A stretch of DNA of 64,000 bases. Origin: Tachypleus tridentatus (Eukaryota; Arthropoda; Merostomata; Xiphosura; Limulidae). The notes below the pieces were generated by a model that did no database searches, had not been told where the DNA came from, and saw only the letters and a list, made by a program, of their open reading frames with translations. Shown here piece by piece: positions 47,253 through 59,717 of this stretch. The stretch lies in contig NC_134834.1 in the NCBI RefSeq assembly GCF_004210375.1, positions 147,903,009 through 147,967,008 on the forward strand, read 5' to 3'. Positions within the stretch are counted from its first letter, which is position 1. Each line of letters begins with the position of its first letter. The translations under genes were made by a program, and so were the position numbers.

Positions 47253-50200
47253 TGGTCCATGGATGCCTAAATCTAGTATGCTCTGGGGAGCAAACTAATG
47301 TGAAATTATGAAGTGAATAAAAACTTCATATACATTTGCAGAATGAAAAAAGAAATAATTATGTTTCCTGGGAGGGGGTGCCTATGAATATATATATTAC
47401 TTAATGGGAAATGTCAGATTTATTTTTAGTGGCTGTTGTTGCTTGTGTGGCTGGTCAGGTTAGTCATTTTCTTTCAAACATTCAAACATAGGAGAGACTC
47501 TAACCTCTATCACTTATCCCACTAATGTAGGGCAATTGCTGTCTACATTCTTGCACAACAATGCTACATTATATCCTCCCCACCCTCACCCCGCCCATGG
47601 GCAGAATAGATGTGACCTAAAGAGAATGACATAGAACAATGGTAGCTGGAATCAAATCAAATGTAATAACTTTTTTGACAGTGAATTATATTAAAAATGT
47701 ATAGTATGCCTGTATCCCATGCTGTATTCCTATCTATTTCAGGCTTGTTCTCAAGTTGACAGTTAAATGTAACTTTATAATTAGTTAACTTTGAACTATG
47801 CTCTGGTCAAGCAGTAAAGTATGTAAACTTTCATTTTCACAGATGTTTACATGAATAACACCAACCCTAAATTACATCAAAATATCCTTTAAACTACTTA
47901 AAGACATTTTGACATTGACGCAAACACACTGATACAAAACAAACCATTTAACAAAGAAAGACAATAGTGATACACAATAATGCAAAAGTTAACTCTTTAA
48001 CAGCAAAATCATCAAAAACAACTTTTATCTTAGAATCAGGTATCAAACTAATGTAAAAAAATCCTTAAACAGAGAGAACCTGAATGTTAGCATATGAAAT
48101 CAAACCAATTAATGTCAATGATGCATGCACCACAAATATAGACTCTTAGGCAATGATAATGATAAATACAAGTACAATGACTTGCAGCACCAAAAACATT
48201 TTAAAATAACCCTTCAACATAATATCACGATAAATCCTTTAATGTCAGAGATTTTGAAATATTCATAAAAGACATTACAACAAAATACAAAGCAAGTCTT
48301 TTACACTAATTAGGATAAAAATAAACTTAAGAAACATGTAATATCCAAAGTTGTATGTAACACTTTAAATTATGCATAAAAATGTATAAACTTTATGCTT
48401 CTCTCAACTTACTACCAACAGTAGATCCTTGAATGTTTCTGTGATCTTATAATTAGTTGCTTTGTATTTTCAAAACAGCTGGTATGGGTATTAAAACTTT
48501 AATTTTGACCTTCTTAGGTCATCTTCAGGTTAACAGAAGTAGTTCTCTGGTGCAGTCTTCTTTGTTAACAGGTGTCCAAGCTTTGGTTTATTTTGGAATC
48601 ATCTCCTGGTAATGCTTCTTTTCCCATCTGAGACAGCTAGTAATTACCTTGTTAGTCTCTGGGCTATTTCATGGGGCTGTTTGGCAGGTGGTGCCTCAAC
48701 AGCTGTGGGGGTAGAGGCTCTTTGCCTCATCATCCTTGGTGGAATGATGATCAGTCCAGTTATTAATGTTGTCCATATGTGACAATGAGGAAATGACCCA
48801 TAAATTGATTGGCTTGTCTACATCACTATAAGACTGCAGAGGTTATTAGAAGACCTTACCTGCTCCAATATTTCCATGGCCTGGTCAAACCTTGAGCAGA
48901 CCCAAGCTATGGAAGGATTTTATTGAATTTTAGAATATAGTTTGCCTGCTGTGATGTTTTTTTTTGGTTTTTTTTATGCTGCACCCTTTAATGGAATATT
49001 TCACCAGTGAAATTGGTTTCCTCCTATACAATGCTGCTGGCTATTTTTTGCTGTTAACAACTGTGGTGGTATGTACAGTAGGGAGGCTTGGTCTTTATCA
49101 AACTGATGGTCTACAGTGTCAGATGAAAATGTTTTGGAAGTTAATAAGACATGATGGCTAACCACTGGCTAACTGAAAAACAGGATAACCAGAATGGTTA
49201 AGAATTCGACTTTAATTAAACAATAAAAGTCCAGAGTTAAACTGTGAGGTCAGGTGAGTTCCAGTTGGTCAACAGTTCAACCAGGTGTATAGGTTTAAAA
49301 GAAAAACTTCATGATTACAACCATAAACTACCCTAGAACCTATAGATGTGGCACCCTTTTTGCTCAAGTAGTATTTCTGTGGGCTTTATATGTACTCGTT
49401 TTCCAGGTCACCCAGAGAAAGTATCCTTAAAGCTTGTGAACCTTGCAGTCTCTCGTCTGCACTGGGTTTCCATTTCACCAGTATCTTTATTTATAATATA
49501 TAGCCCTCTGTTTTATTTCCTAGATAACAGTCAACACAGTTTACTCTATGATCTGGGATCATTCCTCTTCCTACCATTTGGTTATCATGTGAATAGAGCC
49601 TGGTTCCAGTAGAAAGGAATGGGCAATTAAAACTGCAAAACTGGTTTCATCACATGAACTAACCTGGGTTAGAGGATGCCAATCCTTATTTGTGACCATT
49701 AAAGCATACATTGACTCTCCTTATAAACAATCTTCCAGTTACTATGTTTTCTTCAACTTGTCTTGTGAAGTGTCATCACATAAGAGTTACTTTTCACCCA
49801 TCTAATGCACTCACAGCCTGCATTTTCTTGCATTATAACTGCTGCTTATACTGAAACAATGTTAAGGAAATGTTCAGTAAAACTGTGTACTTAGTAAAAT
49901 ATTTCAGCCTTCATTGTTAAAAATATTCTATCATAATTGAATAAAACACTGGGTACATCAAGTTTATGTTTGTTATGATGTCCAAACTACTGGTATAAAT
50001 TTACTGATAATTTCAACCACTGAATAACATTTGAATTTGATCCAATCAAGATATCTTACATTACACTTAATGAAAAACAACAGATAATAGTTTTCTATCA
50101 GATGTAGTGTAAATTTCTTTGTTACTTTTATTTTTCAAGGGAACTTCACAGACTGCTCAATATTTCAGTGTTAAAATTTGTGTGTTCTTTTACTGGTATT

Positions 50201-53200
50201 ACTTAAAATAACAAGTTTGCTGTATCATCAAATAATACCTTCCAGATCAATAGCTCTTGTTAAGTTTATATCACAAAGTCTTAAGACTTGGATCAAATTA
50301 TTTGTTCCGAATCGTATTGTTTAACCATTGTGTTTTTTATGTAATTGATACATTCATGTTATATAACACTCATAAATGATTAACTTTATGTAATATTCAT
50401 ATGTGTGCAAAATTATATGTATATATACATATTTATATAACATACTCCTATATATATTACACATCATGTAGTAGTTATAACACACTGCCTCCAGTTTCCC
50501 TGCAAGGTACTTCGATATCCCTCTCAGGCTACTTTCCAAAGCTGTGAATTTGTATGTGCAGTACAGAATGTGGTGCCTTCTGGGAGCTGTCAAGACTTTT
50601 CAGCTAAGATTCTCATAAGATATACACTTACTATTTTGTATTAACCATTGTGCTTGACCTACAGAACCGGGGTAATAAGGCAAAATGCACATCCTAACTC
50701 CACCTAATTAGCTCCCAGACCTGTGTAAATTTCTTCTGGTGCTCTAAACTGTAGTTTCCAGTGGTCCACCATGCAATTTATTGAACAATGGTTAAACATC
50801 AGCATACTTCATGAAGTAGTTGATGGTGGCAAGTATGCAATGATAACCACTCTCAGCAATATTTAACAATTCTCTCTCTAGATAGCACAACCATATAGTG
50901 CTCACACCATCATCCAACATCTCAACTTAACTGTGGCCAGTAAAACCAATGTCAGATGTTATCATAAGTGCATTCTACTGATTTCTTTCTAATATTTTTT
51001 CAGCAAAATTTTGAGAATCTTTTTCCTTAGAGCTCTGGAAACCATGAACTGCAGCAGTCTGAGAACTATAGCTTGGAGTTCTTTAGCAAATGTACAGAAC
51101 ACCTTATTGTGCTTGTAGCTGACCATACGAATACCATAAGTTGTATGCTGGCTATGCTTTGCCATGCAGCTTGGCTATATCTGGGTCCTTCAGTTGGTCT
51201 CCCTGGTGATCTGGAATATTAATTATGATATCCGTTCACTAATGGAACCTCTTACCACATGTGTGGACATTGTTATGGTGGAAATTGTTTCAACTCCCAT
51301 GTGTTGTTCACAATCAGGACATCCCATAAACAAACAGCATTTCCTTATGCAGAGAGACAGTTTGTCAGCATTTACTTACTCTGAGCCTAAGCAGTACACT
51401 TTCACAAAGTCACATTCTTGTAACTTTGATACTGGACATGGTATCATCCCTTCTCATGCTCTAAATTTCATTAACTATTTTTGTGAAGTATGCTCCACCC
51501 AGTTATTAAATCTATTAATGAGCAAATAGTGGCAATAATTTTTGAAGGCTTTTACTCTTAAACAGTTCTTCCTCTATTGTACAATTCCCACATTTGGGAG
51601 TTATGAGTGTGACCAGTGTATATAACTACACTTGTCTACTTTGTACTGTGCTGTGATAACACCAGTCTACTTCCTTTGCTACTGACACCAGTATCCAATA
51701 GGAGTATCCAATCTGCTGTCTTGTTATGGTTATGGAGCCTTCTACTGAAGTGAATTTTAGGGATCATAATACCTGTTTACATTTCTTGCTCTATCCAAAA
51801 TGCTCCACAGTGTGTAAGTGGATAATGGAACCACTGTCTTGGAAAGGTTTTCCACAAATTGTCAGTATATGATGCAAAACCAAGGAAACTGCAAACATTT
51901 CTCTCAATCATGGGTTTAGGTCAACCTCATTGCTGCTATCTTAGCAAGGTCTGTAGGCACTCAACCTTTACATACAATATAACTGAGAAATTCCATTTCT
52001 GTGTACATGACCATGCATTTTCAATTTCAAGTCTTCGTTTCTCATTTAATGGAATACCATTCTCAGGTTCTCAGACACAGACTGGAATGTGTGACCAAAC
52101 AAATTCAACATTTACCAGGCATCTCCCTTACAGCAGACCTTTCAGCACAAGGACAATCAGCCTCTTTAAAGAAGCAGGCATAAATGGCATGACAAAAAAA
52201 TTCAAAGATGCCATCTCTCACGCTAAAATCAGCCTTAGGCCTACTCTTATCATCCAGTTCAATTTACAATTATCTGGATGCCAGATCTAAAGTACTGAAA
52301 CAATGAAAGCCTTCTAAATATATAGACTTTAATCTTTTCACAAAAAAGAGATTGTGCCAGTGCAAGTGACCACCTTCACTGATCTAAAATAAATACAAAA
52401 TCTTGGTGTACTTTCCTTCTTTCTCACAATCACTACTAGAAATGACTAAATGCTTTTCAAAGACTGTATGATCCAGTCCTTCAATATCCACTATATTTCA
52501 GTGCTGACCATATCCCTAGTGCTCCAGTTGCTTGATTAAATGTGTATTGCACATATCTGTGCTATGATGAGGAACTATGATTTGACCCATTTGGTCATCT
52601 GGCCCCACAAATACATCAGCCTACTTAATGAACTAGTTGCCAAGCTGTTTTCACTGTTTTGGGTCCAGATTGTTTGCCCAATCCAAAATGCAAATGTGCA
52701 TACTTTCAATCAAGATGCTACCTGCAACTGTCTTAAGTTGCCATTTTTACTTGATTCCAATAGAAACTATCTTGAGCAGAATGAGAGTATCCCTCACACC
52801 CAGGTAGTGTCTCAGTATCTTACCTGAAAATCTCTTCATCAACTTGTATATCAAGATGTCTTATTAATCTACTGAAGCCATTACAGGGTATACTTTACCA
52901 TGCAGATGGTGCAGAATATCTCCATAAGTAGATGGATGAGATGGCATCCCTCTTCTGAGCCTTTAACTCGAGCTGTTAGATTGTTCTACTCTCTTATAAA
53001 TTGAATTAGCAATGCAAATTGACCATGACTGTGTCCTAGTCTTTTAGTTGCATTTCTTCCAAACACTTAACAGAGATCGGGGGTAGGCCATCCAAGCTAT
53101 GAATGAAGCACTGGACTGCTTGTTCTAGAGACTATCCATTAAAACAGTTACATGCCTAAAATACTTCAGGAAATAGTCCATGTCTTATTTTGATACACAT

Positions 53201-54045
53201 TTGAACATTAGAAATAATAGCTGCTTGGCTTTACTCACAGAAACCTGCAGTGATGGCCAATTCTTCTCCCTTGCAGATCCTCAGCTATTTCCTAAATGAG
53301 ATGCTGCCATCATGGGTATGTTTTAATAGGTGTACTTAGGAACCCTTACCCTTGGTTTAGGGTGATAGAGTACAAAGTTACTCTAAGCAGCTTATCTAAT
53401 ACTATTTTCAACACCCAAGTTTCTTTGTAGTTCATGGTCTTTCTTACAAAAGTCCTTCTGGATCAGGGATGCTCTCATCTGCTCCATGATTTGTGATGTA
53501 CTCTAGTTGGTGTCCACTTTCTCACCTGACAGAGAAATAGCTCTAACTGGTGGACTTTATTCACCAATGGCTCATCAAAACCTTATTAAGTGGTTTCATA
53601 TGGTGTTAACCAAAGTTAATGTGGGAGTTTTTTAGAGACTACCCCATCCAGTGTTAGACTCTAAAGTTGTTCATGCTTCCTTTACACTAAGATTAGTCCT
53701 TAGGAGTAATGCCCAACCTGCTGCTGTGGGTACATTAGATGTCATTTAATTTTCTTAAATTTATGGTTGCAAAGAATTGAAATAATGAGTCTTCTCATTA
53801 CCAAGAAAAGCCCAGTGTTTATGAGAGGACTTCTAGACCTGTCAATCATCTATTCAGTGGCTAATTACCTCTTTTGGCCATTAGTACTTCTAGTTGCGGT
53901 GCCAATGTTTAACTCAAAAGCTTTCCATGAAACTCAGTGACAAAGGAGTTGAATTAACTATAATGCACACATTAGCACAAAGCTCAGAAATACTACCCTG
54001 TGGTCAGAGAACCACAGTTTCTTCTATCTACCTACCTACCTACCT
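47253..54045. other. CpG-poor interval between the direct repeats; unrecognised decayed coding-like DNA
   Basis: Plus-strand frames of 121 codons (51164-51529) and 143 codons (51859-52290) and shorter ones at 48964, 49346, 52540 and 53894 lie here, with stops between them. I searched their translations for reverse transcriptase, integrase, protease and recombinase motifs and recognised none. The base usage between 51 and 54 kb looks more like eroded coding DNA than like the introns. It may be the inside of an old retroelement. No host gene could be supported. Confidence 0.35.
48503..48528 (-). ncRNA. Degenerate hammerhead-like core (minus strand)
   Basis: The minus strand reads CTGAAGA, T, GACC-TAAGAA-GGTC, then AAAA where GAAA is required. 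Upstream, CAGAGAAC is kept, and downstream TTTTAATACCCATACCAGC matches the 21.2-kb foldback arm, so it is the same element family. The core mutation should abolish cleavage. Confidence 0.5.
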
Positions 54046-54345
54046 TGTGGTATTTTCAGATAAAACTGATTTTTTTCAGCATTATGTAGATATTACAGAA
54101 GTATTATATAAATGGGAGGGTTGTTGGGATATATCATAAACTGGTGATGAATTAAATAAAACTGAGTTTGAGCAAAGAAATAAATAGCTGGACACGATGT
54201 GTAACACAAAATGAAAACAATCTGTATTGACCAAACATGCAAAATGCACTGTATGCTGAACAGTTGCATTTCTCCAAATTTATGAGTTAATTAGATAAGC
54301 ATCTCTCATCAAGATGTATATACATTAACTAATTCACTACATGTT
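54046..54345 (+). repeat. Right copy of the ~300-bp direct repeat (possible LTR)
   Basis: This is the partner of 46938-47252, with the same order of conserved blocks. I saw no clear target-site duplication, primer-binding site or polypurine tract, so the LTR reading remains an inference. Confidence 0.45.
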
Positions 54346-54601
54346 AAAATGTAACAGTGCACACTTTATATTGTGGTATGTCTTCACATCACATTATAAA
54401 TTGTTATTACTGTTTAACTGAATGATGTTTATATTATTGATAGGCTAAGAAATGTTGTCTCATCAAATACAACTTACCTTTTCCCTAACTGAAGTAATAT
54501 CTGCCACGAAAACGAACAGTAACAAAGTACTATTGGCAACATATATTAGAGTAGTTTGATACCAAAGCCATTTTAGCTATAGTTTTTGACACTTTCAAGT
54601 A

Positions 54602-55038
54602 CAGGGTGGTTCAAAAGTATACATAGTATTTTAAAATATAGTAATTTTAATTTTAAAACTTAATTTAAACTAAGGAAATAAAATTATGCAGTTTTCAATA
54701 TCTCGTATCCAAACTGAAATAGTTTTTATTGTTAGGTTTTTTCCTTCTCCTTCCAATAATCAGTAAAATGACAACCATGCATGGATTTACTTGCAGGGAT
54801 CAAGTCACTGACTGCAGTACAGCATAATTACAGATTCGAGTACAGGAAAGAATTATGGGGGGATGTTAAAGATATCAAGTATCACACACGTATTAGCAAA
54901 CATCACGAAGCTAAGGATAGAATAACCGATGAAATCGCCACTGTAACTATAGGCATGTTGCAGCCAACTTGGACTGAAGTCAAATATTGGTCAGACATAC
55001 TGAGAGCCATTAATGGTGCACACAATGAAGTCTATTGA
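54602..55038 (+). pseudogene. mariner-like transposase C-terminal remnant with a possible terminal repeat
   Basis: The frame at 54781-55038 reads LWGDVKDIKYHTRISKHHEA, then ITDEIATVTIGMLQPTWTEV and INGAHNEVY before TGA. This is a recognisable C-terminal block of transposases that have LWGYVKD...TWxE(I/V)xYRLD...GAHIE(V/I)Y. The catalytic core upstream is gone. ACAGGGTGGTTCAAAAGTAT at 54602 resembles a transposon terminus, leaving only about 180 bp between that end and the coding remnant. It is related in style to the fragment at 1353-1657. Confidence 0.6.
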
Positions 55039-55363
55039 CACATCATTAAAATCTGAGTGAGTTGGGTTACTGCATGGTTGTAATTCCTTATTTAGTTAAC
55101 TATTAATTTTTTTTGAAATAAGAAGGATAATGTTAGATGTCCCTGTATTTCTAAGGGCAACTTTGACCAGAGCAAAACATCTGCATTTGCAATCAATATG
55201 CATTTATGCAAATAAAAAGTAACTGAATTAAGCAGACTGGTGATAAAGATTAGAAAAACTGGGTTGAAAATAAAATTTTGTAGGCTGCTATGCCTCTGGA
55301 TGAGATGTTAAAGCTACTTTATATTGTAATAATTTAATGAACTATTTTAAATTTAGCTATGCC

Positions 55364-55454
55364 TCTGCCCTGGTGGGGCAGTTGCAAAGCTAAAAATACG
55401 GATGTGAATTCTGCACATAACCCAGTGTGGCTTTATTCTAAAAACAAACAAATT
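55364..55454 (+). repeat. SINE family B/C fragment, diverged
   Basis: CTGCCCTGGTGGGGCAGTTG, GCAAAGCTAAAAATACGGAT and the tail CCAGTGTGGCTTTATTC can be aligned to the family with several small deletions. Confidence 0.5.
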
Positions 55455-55884
55455 ATCTAATAGAGGTATGAGGTTTATCATTCATTGTATGGCACATTTC
55501 CTATGAACCGCATTTGGGCATTTTAACAACCAATTATCTCTGTACAGTGTATTATTAATCTTGATACCCTGGAGTTATGAACCTATGTTATACGTATTGA
55601 CCAAGGTAACTGACCAAAACTCAGTAATTATACGCTTATGCCTCCAAGAACAGTGGCACTGATTAGATGGGACAACCACACGTGATCCTAAGCGATTGTA
55701 ACCAAAGGCGACACGCATACAAAAAAACCAATGTTTTATGCTAGTATATCTTATTAACTGAGGATCGTTGCTACCACTGTGTATCCGTGTGCAAGGCCTA
55801 CATATCAATAATGAGGTCAAGAAGGCGTGAAATGGACGATTGTTTACTCAACTGAAAAAAAAAAAGAAGTTATATTTAGCTTAC

Positions 55885-55993
55885 TGGTATGAAGTTCAGC
55901 ATTCGAACGTTGCCTACTACACAAGGAAGAACTGTATAGAAAGACACATTTGGGGATTCCCCTAAGTTGATCGTTCTGGTGTGGTGGCTGCAC
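55885..55993 (-). CDS. Candidate minus-strand exon 2 in the 56-kb CpG-rich island
   Basis: The acceptor TGCCTTAACAG and donor ATACCA|GTAAGC bound 109 nt. Two frames are open. One reads CSHHTRTINLGESPNVSFYT and continues in frame from the preceding candidate through the gap. The other reads QPPHQNDQLRGIPKCVFLYS. I cannot choose between them. Confidence 0.25.
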
Positions 55994-56052
55994 CTGTTAA
56001 GGCACACCCCACTTCCCTTTAAAATGTATGAAAATATCCAGTGTACCTTTAC

Positions 56053-56132
56053 ATTATCCTCGTCGTTTCTTTCGTAGAAGGTGGTCGAAGTGTACGCATT
56101 ACGTCGGCCAAAGTACATCTTTAAGGTTCGTT
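56053..56132 (-). CDS. Candidate minus-strand exon 1 in the 56-kb CpG-rich island
   Basis: The minus-strand acceptor AAACCCATTACAG is followed by AA CGA ACC, encoding RTLKMYFGRRNAYTSTTFYE then RNDEDN, and a GTAAAG donor (or GTACAC 6 nt on). The codon content looks genuine and the splice signals are plausible. Unrecognised. It could be one of the missing upstream exons of the zinc-finger gene, but nothing in it links to a finger. Confidence 0.3.
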
Positions 56133-57360
56133 CTGTAATGGGTTTAAAAGACAAGCTATGGCTTTAACGAACAAACATGCGTGTTTTATGATCGCTATTC
56201 TTCCTGTTCATGGTACAGCACCCTTTTTTCCCCCTGTAAAACTAGAGCAATAAATGTTTCCAAAGTTTAGCAAACAAAAACAAAACAAACTCATGTTCAT
56301 TCTTAGTCACGAAAGATATTGAAGTCAAAATTCCTTACTGGCCTTAAAACCTTGCGTGCGCAAACACTTGATGGCGGGTTTGATTTTTCATTTTGCCCTA
56401 AGTTACACAGCTGACTCTAATCAGAAGTTATTATTTGTATAAGTTATTTATTCCAAGAGAACGGGCCTTCCCCTTTATTAAGAAGAAAACACAATTAATA
56501 ATTTTTAAATAAATATTTTCACGTTTCAAAATACGAACGTTTTATGATGATGATAATATCCAAGTCTTAAATCGCTGGATACATCAAGTGTTATCACGTT
56601 TTAATGAAGCGTAGCGGTAATGTATAATGGGAGAAATTTATTAAGTTCCTGTTGCTTCTTTGCACCCCTAAAAGATTAGATGCAAAATCAGCTGCTGCTA
56701 CCAAATAACTGTAATAAATAAAACTGCTCATTTCATTAAAACAATTGATTTTTCTTAGAACTTCGTTAAAAACATTTCTAATGAATCAAAACAGAGTAAG
56801 CCTTTGCCATAAATATTTTGTTGGTTACCTCCAGATCTTTGAAAGCAGTTGGTTTATTCCAGACCCTCATTACAGTTCCGTTATCCTATGCATTCCTCTT
56901 ATGCTACATAAAATAAAATTCTTTTCTCTTATGAGGACACAACTGGTTTTCCATAGGCTTTCTGTGTGAATATTTCTAATGTTTATACAAAGAATAACAT
57001 TTAGTCTGAGAGAAACGATTATTCTTTCTCAAAAAATCCATTTTGATTTATTTTTCACACAGAATAAAACTTCTTATCTCTGCAAAATGCAATTGGTTTC
57101 CCTCAAGACTCCACTACAAAACATAACTGTTTTCTTACAGAATAAGCCCTTATACCCAACGTAACACAGTTGGCTTTCTATAGAACTTAACAAACGTATT
57201 TCTTTTCTTGTCTACAGAATACGACTTTTTAATATTAGTAAAAATGTTTTCCCACCAGATCTCTGCTCAAAATATTTTTTGTTCTTATTATAATGTTGTT
57301 ATAGTTTCTAGAACTATACAGACATATCTGTTAATGTCAGCTTCCAATCAGAACAAACCT

Positions 57361-57482
57361 CTCCCCTGCTGGTACAGCAGTAGGCCTACGTATTTGCAAC
57401 GCCAAAATCAGGGGTTCGATTCCCCTCGGTGGGCTCAGCAAATAGTCTAAGGTGGCTTTGCTCTAAGAAAACACAAACACAC
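57361..57482 (+). repeat. SINE family B copy
   Basis: CCCCTGCTGGTACAGCAGTA, GCAACGCCAAAATCAGGGGT and TTCGATTCCCCTCGGTGGGC form a well preserved head. The tail is CAAATAGTCTAAGGTGGCTT. Confidence 0.87.
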
Positions 57483-57842
57483 AGAAAACAAAGTAGCTAC
57501 TTGGATAAAAACTGACAAGCAATTCAGCAATGGGTATAGGTAATTAAATACAGTTTATTTTGCATTGTTATAGTTGAGACCAACATTGTTTTCACCATTT
57601 TTTGGGCATAAATCCAATAATATCTGAGGTTTACTCAACTTAGGATATTTTAGTAGTCTTATATCTATAACAATATATATATATATAACAGTTAAAATAA
57701 ATTTCCATAACAAAAGTATAATAATCAAAATTTAAGAATAATAAAATTACATATATTAAACACTCCAACTAATGTATGGTTAGTATTACAGTAACATTAA
57801 ATAAAAGGAGTAACCCTTACTTACAAAACACATGAGCACTTT

Positions 57843-58058
57843 GGATCCCCATCATGCCAAACATGCTTGCGCTTTCAGCAATGGGAGCATTATAATGTGA
57901 TGGTCAATCCCACTATTTGTTGGTGAAAAAGTATCCCAAGGATTAGCAGTGGGTGGTGATGACTAACTACCTTCACTCTAATCTTACACAGCTAAATTAG
58001 GGATGGCTAGTGCAGATAGCCCTCGTGTAGCTTTGCGCAAAATTAAAAAACAAACAAA
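57843..58058 (+). repeat. SINE family A, head-less copy
   Basis: It starts at GGATCCCCATCATGCCAAAC just after the B box and runs to GCGCAAAATTAAAAAAC. It lies in a CpG-poor region and many of its CpGs have become TpG/CpA. Confidence 0.85.
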
Positions 58059-58199
58059 ATATTTCATTTGTTTCATTCATAACTATATTATCAACGTTTT
58101 CTTTTTCATAGAATAATATTTTTCAACTTGAGAAAAAAAAGTTCAGTATAGATCACTGTAATACCAGTCATTCTTACATGTCATTAATAAGGGTTATTG

Positions 58200-58350
58200 T
58201 AGATGTAATCATTCTACCATGCTTTCATTGTTAATTATTCTAGATCTAATCATTCTACCAAACATTCATTGTTAATTATTGTAGATTCAGTCATTTTTCC
58301 AAGCTTTCATTGTTAGTCATTGTAGATCCAATCATTCTACCAAGATTTCA
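58200..58350 (+). repeat. Minisatellite, 41-bp unit, four copies
   Basis: The unit AATCATTCTACCAAGCTTTC ATTGTTAATTATTGTAGAT begins near 58207, 58248, 58289 and 58330. Confidence 0.85.
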
Positions 58351-59600
58351 ATTAAGATTAGTCCAAGCTTAAGGAAACAAGTCTTTTTTTTAATATCTTA
58401 ATTGATGAACTGTTAATTGAAGCATAACAAGCAAGTTTATTTGGTTATCTTCCTCAGTCTTTAGGTATGTATGCTTAATTGATTTTGTTAACTACACAAC
58501 ATTTTGTACAAAATCACTTGAAATTTTCCAAGTAGGCTCACAGCCCCATTCTACTATATATATACAAAACAAAATTTCCAACAGAGCTGTAAGGAAAATC
58601 TGAAATGGACGATCAAGGTTTAGGTGAGATGGCTTGTAGATTTCATTGAACTAACTTGAATTATTTTAAAGTTGGTTTTAACAAGTACAGAGCTATTCAA
58701 AGCAATGAAGTGAAACCAAATTTTAGATATTTTTAAAGTGAGGTTCATAAATTTGGGCTAAAGGGTTTATGGGTTTCTCAAATAACTGTACAAAAAGTTG
58801 CATTAAAGACATAAGTTACCATCTATATTACGTACACATTTATAGAGTTTCAAAATTCAGTAATTTAGTAACAATTCATAAAATCTGTTGTATAGTCTAA
58901 AAATTAATAAAACTAAGTGAAGTTATGTAATTATTGTAAATTATGATAGAGAAGGTCTATTTAGAACATCAACCTTGTGGGCACACATTTTGTACGTTGT
59001 TCACAAAACAGTGAAAAACATTATTGAGGTACTACATGAGATGAATATAACTTTGTTTAATGGTACAATAAAAGTTTTAGGTGCTAAATTCCTTCCTTCA
59101 GACCATTTAAAAGGCTTAGTAGGTTACTGGTGTTATTTGCAAAGTATTTGTTTTCATTAGGTATGTGTACTATAAACAAATATCTTCTGTTTACAGTAGC
59201 CTTTTTGTTTAATCTTTAATATTTTTGTCAGTATTTTCAGTTACATTCTATGTTTATGTTTAGAGTTTTACATTTATATATATATATATATATAAATTTC
59301 AGTAGAGACTAGACAAAGAGTTAAAAAGTTTATCTGGATAAAGAGTGTTTTAACAAATTAAACACACTGTGTTTCCATCCTTATACACATACCTAGTAAC
59401 ACTAGGATAATATTTATAAACACAAGGTTAAGGAATAAAGGGAAATTAAATGTATACAGTATAAATACATTTCTAAATATGCATTTAAAACCACGTAATA
59501 GAAATTGTATTTTGGACTTATCTATGAAAACACATTGTGAAATATACATAAATTATATACCTTATTTTTATAATTGAATCAATATATGTCATGATAGAGT

Positions 59601-59717
59601 GTGTGTGTTTTCTTATAACAAAGCCATATGGACCTTTTGTTGTATCCACCGAGGGGAATCGAACGCCTGATTTAAGCATTGTAAATTTGTAGATTTACCA
59701 CTGTGACAGCAGGGGAC
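59601..59717 (-). repeat. SINE family B copy
   Basis: The reverse strand runs from CCCCTGCTGTCACAGTGGTA to a tail with CAAAGCCATATG on the plus strand. The B box is visible as ATTCCCCTCGGTGG on the minus strand. Confidence 0.8.

Noticed and set aside
48840..48910. Minus-strand exon (WVCSRFDQAMEILEQ before GTAAGG)
   Set aside because: Splice-like ends are present, but the segment lies in the decayed repeat interval, has no in-frame partner and is too short to judge.
54460..54600. Signal-peptide-like minus-strand exon before GTAAGT
   Set aside because: Three frames give equally hydrophobic peptides, the start is not clear, and it overlaps the region just past the right direct repeat.
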